Source: Spirochaetaceae bacterium
GTDB taxonomy: Bacteria; Spirochaetota; Spirochaetia; Treponematales; Breznakiellaceae
Direction: 5' to 3'
DNA: 6,709 nt
Assembly (NCBI GenBank): GCA_031290405.1
Contig: JAITNO010000084.1
Coordinates: forward strand, 1 to 6,709
Shown: piece after piece, positions 1 through 5,772 of the stretch
Layout: every line of letters starts with the position of its first letter
Numbering within the stretch: the stretch's first letter is position 1
Translations under genes and position numbers: made by a program
The notes under the pieces: generated by a model
What the model saw: only the letters and a program-made list of their open reading frames with translations
Database searches by the model: none
Told to the model about the DNA's origin: nothing

Positions 1-180
<180 letters not shown>

Positions 181-324
181 CCTCCTCCCCGCTTCTCTTC
201 TTCTTTACTAAAACAAAGCCGAAAGCTGGGGAGGGCAGCCCTCGGACGTAAAGCCTATTGCTGGGGGCATAGCCCCGTAGGGCGCAAGAAGCGCCTGTGG
301 CGCCCTGTGGCGCTGGCGCCCCTC
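181..324. other. Non-coding stretch upstream of yajC with GC-rich hairpins
   Basis: I see no gene here. It contains a small perfect hairpin at 264-276 (GGGGC, loop ATA, GCCCC), another at 281-295 (GGCGC, loop AAGAA, GCGCC), and the tandem repeat listed separately. The hairpins lack a following T-tract, so they are not convincing intrinsic terminators. They could be the far end of an upstream transcript, a dispersed repeat of the genome, or DNA still affected by the poor sequence to the left. Confidence 0.5.
294..313. repeat. Two tandem copies of a 10-bp unit (CCTGTGGCGC)
   Basis: CCTGTGGCGC occurs at 294-303 and again, identical and directly adjacent, at 304-313. It is followed by TGGCGCC, which resembles part of a third copy. 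The first copy also supplies the right arm of the 281-295 hairpin. The repeat sits just upstream of the candidate yajC promoter. No function is evident; it may be a slippage duplication or a protein-binding repeat. Confidence 0.6.
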
Positions 325-353
325 TTGATGATATGTCTGTCTTGTGCTAGTCT
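325..353 (+). promoter_or_regulatory. Candidate sigma-70-type promoter for the yajC-secDF operon
   Basis: A -35-like TTGATG at 325-330 is followed by a 17-bp spacer and a -10-like TAGTCT at 348-353. TGC directly precedes the -10, giving an extended -10. Transcription would begin near 360 and leave a leader of about 47 bases before yajC. The candidate tRNA-Cys promoter in this window has the same form (TTGACA, 17 bp, TGA-TAGCCT), which adds some support. This is a prediction by eye. Confidence 0.5.
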
Positions 354-406
354 CTTTTGGAACACGGGGGCGTAGTCTCCGAATCTTATCTTAAAGGAAT
401 TTATCT

Positions 407-823
407 ATGTTTTCATTCGTATTACCACTTCTCATGGGACAAGGGTCTGGCGGCGGGTCTTCCACGCCGTCGCCAGAATCCGGCGGGCTGTTTTCGGGGG
501 GGGTTATGTCGTTTCTTCCCTTCATTCTTATCATCGCGGTGTTCTACTTTTTGATTATCCGCCCGCAGAATAAGAAACAAAAGGACACGAAAAAGATGCT
601 CGAAGCCCTTAAAAAGGGCGACAAGGTTGTTACCATCGGCGGCATCCACGGGTCCATCAGCACGGTGAGGGAAAGCACGGTTGTGCTGAGGGTCGACGAC
701 AACGTGAAGATCGAATTTTCGCGCAGCGCGATTGGCTCGGTTACCAGCGTCGCCAAAGAAGACGCTTCGTCCGACGACAGGGACGACAAGTCGGACTATG
801 ACGTTAAAGAAATTAAACAGTGA
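407..823 (+). CDS. yajC: Preprotein translocase subunit YajC
   Basis: YajC is a small inner-membrane protein that associates with SecD and SecF in the accessory complex of the SecYEG translocon. The 138-residue product has a Gly/Ser-rich N-terminal region (about 11-33), one transmembrane helix (about 35-51), and right after it the family signature IIRPQNKKQK with a basic cytoplasmic stretch. The core KKGDKVVTIGGIHGSI (about 70-84) is the conserved YajC domain. The acidic tail (about 118-138, many D, K and E) is variable in the family. The start at 407 is well supported by AAAGGA at 393-398, 8 bases upstream. It is the first gene of the operon, and secD begins 31 bases after its stop. The product is somewhat longer than the E. 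coli protein (about 110 residues) because of the N-terminal linker and acidic tail. Confidence 0.95.
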   Translation: MFSFVLPLLMGQGSGGGSSTPSPESGGLFSGGVMSFLPFILIIAVFYFLIIRPQNKKQKDTKKMLEALKKGDKVVTIGGIHGSISTVRESTVVLRVDDNVKIEFSRSAIGSVTSVAKEDASSDDRDDKSDYDVKEIKQ

Positions 824-854
824 TGGCGTTTGACACGGACGACGGGGGTATTAT

Positions 855-2576
855 ATGAGCAAGCTTGCGCGGTTGATTATCGTGTTGATAACGGTCGGGT
901 TGTGTTTTGTTTTTCTCTTTCCTACGCTAGAATGGTACTTTTGGACGAAGCCCGAAGACAAGCAGCTTGCTCTTGAATCGCGGGAACAGATCCGAACGGA
1001 TGCTGCGGGGATTGCCGCGGGGGATTATCAAAGGTTGCTGGGGGCGGCGGTGGCCGGCGAGGCGCTGCCTGAGGGTTTTGCGCATCTGCTTCCCGAAGCG
1101 AAGGCTGCGCGCGCGGCGCGGAATATGGCGCCGCCTGAGGGGTGGGACGCAAAAGCCGTCCTCTTTAGTTTTGAAAGTTACGCGGTTGTCGAGGATTTGA
1201 TCGAGACGGCGGCGCGTGAGCGGATTTTTGCGCTAAAAGACCTTCAGAAGAACGCGGTGCAGTTGGGCTTGGATCTTTCCGGCGGGCTTTCCATTGTGCT
1301 GGAAGCGGATTTGGAGAGCTATGCTGGGCGCGTGGGGCACCCTCTAAGCGGGGCGGAACACGATCTGGCGATGGAACAGGCGCTTGCCACCCTTAACGAA
1401 AAGATCGACCAGTTTGGTTTGACGGAGCCGGTGATTCGCCGGCAGGGCGCCGACCAGATATACGTCGAGATTCCGGGCTCTGCCGACCCCGAAAGGATTA
1501 ACTCGATCATCATGGGCAAGGGGAGTCTGACCTTCCATATTGTCGACGTTGAGGCGGCTGAGGCGTTTAATCAATACTACGCTTCCCGGTCGTCTTCGGC
1601 GTTCAACGCCGACGGCTCTCTTGCCGATTCGTCGGTTGTTCCCGATGACGATCTGGTTTTGGGGATCTACGGCAAAGACCACTACGGCATTGACGTTTTT
1701 CAAGGCTACTCTGTGGTAAAAAAGGAAGTCGGGCTCGACGGCAACCACATCCAAAACGCCAATGTGTCCCGCGATAAGATAAACAACCAGCCTGAGGTTG
1801 TCGTCCAGCTTGATTCGGAAGGCGGCGACCTCTTCTGGACGCTGACTTCGGCGAACGTGGGGAAGCCGCTGGCCATTGTCCTTGACGATAGGATTCAGTC
1901 GATGCCCCGCATCAACACGGGGATTCGCGGCAATGTGAGCATTACCGGTTTCGACGCGGACCAGGCGAACAATCTGGCGACGACGCTGCGAACGGCGGCG
2001 CTTCCCGTCGACTTGAGGGTCGTCAACCAGCAGACTATTGGCGCGTCGATGGGGGCCGACTACATTAGGCAGGGGCTTTTCGCTTTGCTCGGCGGCCTGG
2101 GCGTCGTGCTCTTGTTTATGCTCTGCTACTACAAGACGGCGGGGATTAACGCGATCGTCGCCCAGCTTCTGAACATCTACATCATGTTCAGCATTCTTTC
2201 GGCGTTCAACTTTACGCTGACTTTGCCGAGCATCGCCGGCTTCATCCTGACGATAGGCATGGCGGTCGACGCCAACGTCATCATCTTTGAACGCATGAAG
2301 GAGGAGTTGCTGCTGGGCAAGTCGCGAAAGGCGGCGGTCGAGGCGGGCTTTAACAAGGCGTTCTGGGCGATTATGGACTCGAACATTACGACGTTCATCG
2401 CCGCCCTTTTCCTTTCGCAGTTGGGCTCCGGCCCGATTCAAGGCTTCGCGGTAAGTTTGGCGATTGGCGTGTTCAGTTCGGTCTTTACCGCGCTCTTCGT
2501 CTCGCGCCTGATATTCGATTTTGGCACTGATGTGCTGCACAGCCGGAAGCTTTCGGTTGGCTGGAGGATTAAGTAA
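855..2576 (+). CDS. secD: Protein translocase subunit SecD
   Basis: SecD works with SecF after SecA-driven insertion, using ion flow to pull the substrate out on the periplasmic side. The 573-residue product has an N-terminal transmembrane helix (about 5-25), a large periplasmic region (about 30-400) and a block of five further helices (about 404-556). Family motifs are clear: GLDLSGG at 138-144 at the start of the conserved periplasmic domain, and AGFILTIGMAVDANVIIFER at 461-480 in TM4, which carries the aspartate of ion transport (AVDANV). NITTFIAALFL follows at about 510-520. The segment at about 40-130 between TM1 and GLDLSGG is Ala/Glu-rich and spirochaete-like. The only upstream ribosome-binding sequence is GGGGG near 842-846, so initiation may depend partly on yajC translation. 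The reading frame is intact. Confidence 0.97.
   Translation: MSKLARLIIVLITVGLCFVFLFPTLEWYFWTKPEDKQLALESREQIRTDAAGIAAGDYQRLLGAAVAGEALPEGFAHLLPEAKAARAARNMAPPEGWDAKAVLFSFESYAVVEDLIETAARERIFALKDLQKNAVQLGLDLSGGLSIVLEADLESYAGRVGHPLSGAEHDLAMEQALATLNEKIDQFGLTEPVIRRQGADQIYVEIPGSADPERINSIIMGKGSLTFHIVDVEAAEAFNQYYASRSSSAFNADGSLADSSVVPDDDLVLGIYGKDHYGIDVFQGYSVVKKEVGLDGNHIQNANVSRDKINNQPEVVVQLDSEGGDLFWTLTSANVGKPLAIVLDDRIQSMPRINTGIRGNVSITGFDADQANNLATTLRTAALPVDLRVVNQQTIGASMGADYIRQGLFALLGGLGVVLLFMLCYYKTAGINAIVAQLLNIYIMFSILSAFNFTLTLPSIAGFILTIGMAVDANVIIFERMKEELLLGKSRKAAVEAGFNKAFWAIMDSNITTFIAALFLSQLGSGPIQGFAVSLAIGVFSSVFTALFVSRLIFDFGTDVLHSRKLSVGWRIK
2563..2568 (+). promoter_or_regulatory. Ribosome binding site for secF inside the end of secD
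   Basis: GGAGGA lies within the last codons of secD, 8 bases before the secF ATG at 2577. The secD stop codon (2574-2576) is directly followed by that ATG with no spacer. The arrangement fixes the secF start and suggests translational coupling, which fits a need for equal amounts of SecD and SecF. Confidence 0.8.
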
Positions 2577-3815
2577 ATGAAGGGGATTATTCGTTTTTCT
2601 CGGGGGTTTCGTCTTGCCGCGATTCTGTCGTCGGCGATAATTGTTGCGGGGATTGCCGGCTATGTCGTCAAAGGCGGCTTTAACCTGGGCGTTGATTTCA
2701 AAGCCGGTTTGATGCAGGAGATCCAGTTTGCGCCTAAGGCGCTTTCGCTCACCTTTTCCGGCGCGGGGAATGCGCAGATTGTCTACGGCGGAACGGGCGT
2801 CAGCCTTGTTGTAACGGGGGCGGGCGGCGAAAACAACACGCATTCTTTCGCTTTTGCCGACTTTGCCACCCTGGGCGCCTTGGCCCAGGCAATGGAAGAA
2901 GGCGTTCCCGGGCTTTCCGTCGAGCTTGACGCCGAGGCGGACGCTCAAACGGCGTGGCTCTTGCAGAGCGCCCAGGGGAATCCGCAGCTGGGCGGCGCGC
3001 CCTACCTCTTGCACTACTTAAAGCCCGACAGCGAACCGGTCGACATTGCCGATGTGCGGAGCGCTTTGAGCGCGCTTGGGACGGTTGCCGTGCAGGCGCT
3101 GGGGCGGCCGGACGAACGGCGCTTTATGATTCGCATGGAGGACAACGACAAGACTGGCGAAGTTCCCGCCGAAAAGGTCATCGCCGCGTTGCAGGAACAA
3201 TTCGGCGCAGGCGGCGTCGCCGTGATAAGCTCTCAGTACGTCGGCTCCCAGTTCTCAAAACAATTGCAGGGTCAGGCGGGGCTCCTGATGGCCCTTACCC
3301 TCGCGCTGATTTTCGCCTACTGCGTGTTCCGCTTTAAGTCCCAGTTTGCCGTCGCCGCGGTTATCGCCACGGCGCACGACGCGCTGATTATGGTGGCGTT
3401 CATCGCTTGGTCGCGCATGGAGTTCAACACGACGACGATTGCGGCGATCCTTACGATACTCGGCTATTCGATAAACGACACCATCGTCGTGTTCGACCGC
3501 ATCCGCGAGACGCGCCGCCTCTATCAGGACGACGACTACGAAGCCGTGCTTAACCGCGCCATCAGCGAAACGCTCAGCAGGACCGTCATCACGACGCTCA
3601 CCACGATGCTTGCCGTGTTGTCGCTGTTCATCTTCACCACGGGCTCGATGAAGGATTTCGCCTTGGCCCTGCTTATCGGCATGGCATTCGGCGTCTATTC
3701 GACTATATTCATCGCGTCAGGCTTTACTCTCTTCTGGGAAAAGCGGATTAAGAACGCGCTAAAGAAGAAACAGCCCGCCGCTCCCGCCGCTCCCGCGCAG
3801 TTAAGCGCCGGCTAG
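2577..3815 (+). CDS. secF: Protein translocase subunit SecF
   Basis: SecF is the partner of SecD in the ion-driven secretion complex of the inner membrane. The 412-residue product shows a first transmembrane helix (about 11-31), the GVDFKAG motif at 38-44 (family form GxDFxGG, here with A for the first G), a periplasmic domain, and five C-terminal helices (about 233-387). Conserved SecF stretches are VIATAHDALIMVAF (262-275), ILGYSINDTIVVFDRIRETR (294-313) and TTLTTMLAVLSLFIFTTGS (339-357). E. coli SecF is about 323 residues; most of the excess is an insertion at about 58-155 between GVDFKAG and the conserved ALGTVAVQALGRPDERRFMIRM segment. A short Ala/Pro-rich cytoplasmic tail ends the protein. 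It starts immediately after the secD stop, with its ribosome binding site inside secD. The next gene begins 9 bases after its stop. Confidence 0.96.
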   Translation: MKGIIRFSRGFRLAAILSSAIIVAGIAGYVVKGGFNLGVDFKAGLMQEIQFAPKALSLTFSGAGNAQIVYGGTGVSLVVTGAGGENNTHSFAFADFATLGALAQAMEEGVPGLSVELDAEADAQTAWLLQSAQGNPQLGGAPYLLHYLKPDSEPVDIADVRSALSALGTVAVQALGRPDERRFMIRMEDNDKTGEVPAEKVIAALQEQFGAGGVAVISSQYVGSQFSKQLQGQAGLLMALTLALIFAYCVFRFKSQFAVAAVIATAHDALIMVAFIAWSRMEFNTTTIAAILTILGYSINDTIVVFDRIRETRRLYQDDDYEAVLNRAISETLSRTVITTLTTMLAVLSLFIFTTGSMKDFALALLIGMAFGVYSTIFIASGFTLFWEKRIKNALKKKQPAAPAAPAQLSAG

Positions 3816-3824
3816 GCGGGAATC

Positions 3825-5300
3825 ATGAGCGAACCTACGCGCGACAGCGCCAAAGCCCTCTACCGTCACACGCTTTCGTTCCTCTTCTGCGCCGCCTCCA
3901 AAAAGGTTTTTCCCGATAGAGTCCTCCGCATCGGGCATTCGCTCGGCGACTGCTATTATTTTTCATACCGCAGCGGGATAGCCCTGGGCGAAAAGGACGT
4001 TCAACGCTTAAAGGACGCCATCGCCGATTTGATAAAGAGAGACCTCGCTATTGAACGCCGCACTCTTTCATTCAAGGAAGCCGTCGCCCACTTTGAAGAG
4101 AACCGGCAGAGTGGAACCGTGCTGCTCCTTAACCAGAATGCCGAATCGGAAGTCCCCGTCGCCGTCTGCGGCGACTTTATCGATCTGTGGACGGCTCCGC
4201 TTTTGCCGCGAACCGGCGCCATCAAAGCCTTCGACCTCTTCCTGTATGAGGACGGAATGCTCTTGCAGTTTCCTCCGCAGGCCGACGGCGAAACCCTCGA
4301 CCCCTTCGTCGACAGCCCCCAAATATTCTCCGTATACAGCGAATACAAAAAGTGGGGACGCATCGTCGGCGTCAACAACTCAGGCGACCTGAACCAGCTT
4401 GCCGCCAAACGCGGAGTCGAAGAGTTCATCCGCATGAGCGAATGTTTTGCCGATAAAAAGCTCGGCGCCATCGCCGATAAAATCTACCAACGGCGGGACG
4501 AAATCAAGCTCGTCCTTATCGCCGGCCCCTCCAGCTCAGGCAAAACCACAACGGCAAAGCGGCTGTCGCTTCAGCTCAAAACCCTCGGCATCGAGCCCAT
4601 CGCCGTAAGCCTTGACGACTACTACCTGCACCCCAGCAAGACGCCTCTCGACGAACACGGCGACAAAGACTTTGAATGCCTCGAAGCCCTCGACATACCC
4701 TACCTGAACGAACAGATACTCACCCTCTTTGACGGCAGGGAAGTTACCCTCCCCATCTTCGATTTTAAGACGGGCGAGCGCAAAGCAGGCAAAGAAATCA
4801 AACTCGGACGGCGGACCGTGTTAGTCCTCGAAGGCATTCACGGGCTCAACGACGCCCTTACCCCTCAGGTACAGGCGTCGAACAAGTTTAAGGTGTACGT
4901 TTCCGCGCTCACCCAGCTTAACCTCGACGACCACAACCGCGTCCCGACAAGCGACAACCGGCTGTTGCGCCGCATGGTGCGCGATTATCAGTTTCGCGGG
5001 ATGAGCGCCGAGCGCACCCTCAAAATGTGGCCCCAAGTCCAACGCGGCGCAGAAAACCACATCTTCAAATTCCAAAACGCCGCCGACGCCGTATTCAATT
5101 CCGCCCTTGACTATGAAATCGCCGTGCTCAAGCTCTATGCCGAGCCCCTGCTCCGCTCCGTCAGCCCAGAAACGCCCGGATTCCGGGAAGCCTCCCGCCT
5201 CCTCTCATTCTTAAAGAATTTCTATCCCGTGATGCCCCAGTGCGTCCCCCCCCTGAGCGTCCTCCGTGAGTTCATCGGCGGCAGCGGGTTCAGCTACTAA
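3825..5300 (+). CDS. Uridine-kinase-like P-loop nucleoside kinase with ThrRS-like N-terminal domain
   Basis: The C-terminal half is a phosphoribulokinase/uridine kinase domain: Walker A GPSSSGKTTT at 234-243, SLDDYYLHP at 262-270 with the acidic residues typical of substrate and Mg binding, LPIFDFKTG at 309-317, and the Walker-B-like VLVLEGIHGLN at 332-342. The likely reaction is ATP-dependent phosphorylation of uridine or a related nucleoside in the cytoplasm; the exact substrate cannot be read from sequence. The N-terminal half (about 10-215) resembles the second additional domain of threonyl-tRNA synthetase, with YRHTLSFLF near 13-21 and IGHSLGDCYYFSY at 36-48. Larger family members, as I recall them, begin with a TGS domain of about 60 residues; this one lacks it. 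ThrRS has HSxxH where this protein has HTLSF, so the editing-type metal site is incomplete. The gene follows secF by 9 bases with only a weak GGGAA site, so it is probably co-transcribed and coupled. Uridine kinase family is secure; substrate and role are not. Confidence 0.85.
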   Translation: MSEPTRDSAKALYRHTLSFLFCAASKKVFPDRVLRIGHSLGDCYYFSYRSGIALGEKDVQRLKDAIADLIKRDLAIERRTLSFKEAVAHFEENRQSGTVLLLNQNAESEVPVAVCGDFIDLWTAPLLPRTGAIKAFDLFLYEDGMLLQFPPQADGETLDPFVDSPQIFSVYSEYKKWGRIVGVNNSGDLNQLAAKRGVEEFIRMSECFADKKLGAIADKIYQRRDEIKLVLIAGPSSSGKTTTAKRLSLQLKTLGIEPIAVSLDDYYLHPSKTPLDEHGDKDFECLEALDIPYLNEQILTLFDGREVTLPIFDFKTGERKAGKEIKLGRRTVLVLEGIHGLNDALTPQVQASNKFKVYVSALTQLNLDDHNRVPTSDNRLLRRMVRDYQFRGMSAERTLKMWPQVQRGAENHIFKFQNAADAVFNSALDYEIAVLKLYAEPLLRSVSPETPGFREASRLLSFLKNFYPVMPQCVPPLSVLREFIGGSGFSY

Positions 5301-5438
5301 ACGCCGACGAGCGAGGGGCCATTGCACCGGATTTGCCTGCACCAAGCTCAAACGGCCGCATCCAGAGATTGTTATGCAATGGTTTTGATGTTATAGGCCA
5401 CTCGTTATGCGCAGTGGGCATCTTCATTCACATACAAA
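5301..5438. other. Non-coding trailer between the kinase gene and the terminator
   Basis: I see no gene here. An 8-bp inverted repeat pairs CCATTGCA at 5319-5326 with TGCAATGG at 5375-5382, but the 48-base loop and lack of extension make it weak. CCACT at 5399-5403 can pair with AGTGG at 5412-5416. The stretch is probably the 3' untranslated region of the operon. Confidence 0.45.
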
Positions 5439-5470
5439 AAAATACCCCGCTGCTTGCGGCGGGGTATTTT
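5439..5470. terminator. Bidirectional intrinsic terminator between the sec operon and tRNA-Cys
   Basis: A perfect 12-bp stem pairs 5439-5450 (ending in CCCCGC) with 5459-5470 (starting GCGGGG), with an 8-base loop at 5451-5458. The A/T ends of the arms supply a T-tract in each direction: TATTTT on the plus strand, and seven T on the minus strand (5436-5442). It sits between converging genes, the kinase on the plus strand and tRNA-Cys on the minus strand. The longer minus-strand T-tract suggests it is at least as strong for the tRNA transcript. Confidence 0.88.
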
Positions 5471-5487
5471 CATTAGACGAGCTCTTT

Positions 5488-5559
5488 AGGCGCCGAACAG
5501 AATCGAACTGGTGCATAAAGGTTTTGCAGACCTCTCCCTTACCGCTTGGGTACGGCGCC
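5488..5559 (-). tRNA. tRNA-Cys with anticodon GCA
   Basis: Read on the minus strand, the 72 bases fold as a full cloverleaf. The 7-bp acceptor stem is GGCGCCG (5559-5553) with CGGCGCC (5495-5489). The D arm is CCC and GGG around AAGCGGTAA. The 5-bp anticodon stem carries loop CTGCAAA with anticodon GCA at 5527-5525. The variable loop is 5 bases, and the T loop TTCGATT is at 5507-5501. The unpaired base at 5488 is U, the discriminator base of cysteine tRNAs. CCA is not encoded (AAA follows), so a CCA-adding enzyme must supply it. The T stem has one C:U mismatch (5511 against 5497), a small oddity or a sequence error. The gene converges on the sec operon and is followed by the terminator at 5439-5470. 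Confidence 0.95.
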
Positions 5560-5594
5560 GATAAGGATTCGCGGCAAGCTCATCCTATGCGCGA

Positions 5595-5623
5595 AGGCTA
5601 TCATCTTGTCGATTTTTTGTCAA
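5595..5623 (-). promoter_or_regulatory. Promoter candidate for tRNA-Cys
   Basis: On the minus strand a perfect -35 TTGACA (5623-5618) is separated by 17 bp from TAGCCT (5600-5595), which is preceded by TGA as an extended -10. Transcription would start near 5588, leaving a leader of about 29 bases before the mature tRNA 5' end at 5559. Strength and spacing fit a tRNA promoter. Confidence 0.7.
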
Positions 5624-5643
5624 GAGCGCCGCCCGCTTAGGCC

Positions 5644-5768
5644 AGGGCGAGCGCATTAAAAATCGTATCTCCTTGTATTATAAGGATTTATGCTTCGATA
5701 TTAAAAATTTATGTAAAGAGCTAATTCTTTATCTTATAAGGAATAAAAATTTTTAATGCGCTCGCCCT
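5644..5768. repeat. 125-bp AT-rich element bounded by perfect 20-bp inverted repeats
   Basis: The left arm at 5644-5663 (AGGGCGAGCGCATTAAAAAT) is the exact reverse complement of the right arm at 5749-5768. The 85 bases between are strongly AT-rich, unlike the surroundings. They hold two smaller imperfect palindromes: 5670-5686 (TCCTT...AAGGA) and about 5723-5743 (ATTC...GAAT). TTATAAGGA occurs twice in the same orientation (5679-5687 and 5734-5742). Size, terminal repeats and base bias resemble a miniature inverted-repeat transposable element. TAG lies beside both ends (5638-5640 and 5768-5770), but I see no convincing target duplication. It fills the space between the tRNA-Cys promoter and the next plus-strand gene. 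A divergent regulatory region with symmetrical binding sites, or an invertible promoter, are alternatives. Confidence 0.75.
5677..5704 (-). promoter_or_regulatory. Outward promoter-like signal inside the inverted-repeat element, facing tRNA-Cys
   Basis: On the minus strand a perfect -10 TATAAT (5682-5677) is preceded after 16 bp by TTAATA (5704-5699), a 4-of-6 match to the -35 consensus. A transcript would start near 5670 and run towards tRNA-Cys through AAGGAG and then the left terminal repeat. The -35 is weak and the region is AT-rich, so a chance match is possible. Confidence 0.35.
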
Positions 5769-5772
5769 AGAT

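Noticed and set aside
1344..3014. Minus-strand open frame of 556 codons opposite secD and secF
   Set aside because: It is antisense to two certain genes, its product is Arg/Ala-rich with no recognisable motif, and it exists because high-GC coding sequence lacks stops on the other strand.
5319..5382. 8-bp inverted repeat in the kinase 3' trailer as a possible structured RNA
   Set aside because: The loop is 48 bases and extension beyond 8 bp would need four G:U pairs in a row; the perfect hairpin at 5439-5470 explains transcript ending better.
5407..5640. Plus-strand open frame of 77 codons
   Set aside because: It crosses the terminator hairpin, the tRNA-Cys gene on the other strand and the tRNA promoter, so it cannot be a real gene.
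5644..5768. The inverted-repeat element as an ordinary intrinsic terminator
   Set aside because: The arms are separated by 85 bases, and the flanking genes are divergent, so no transcript needs to end there.
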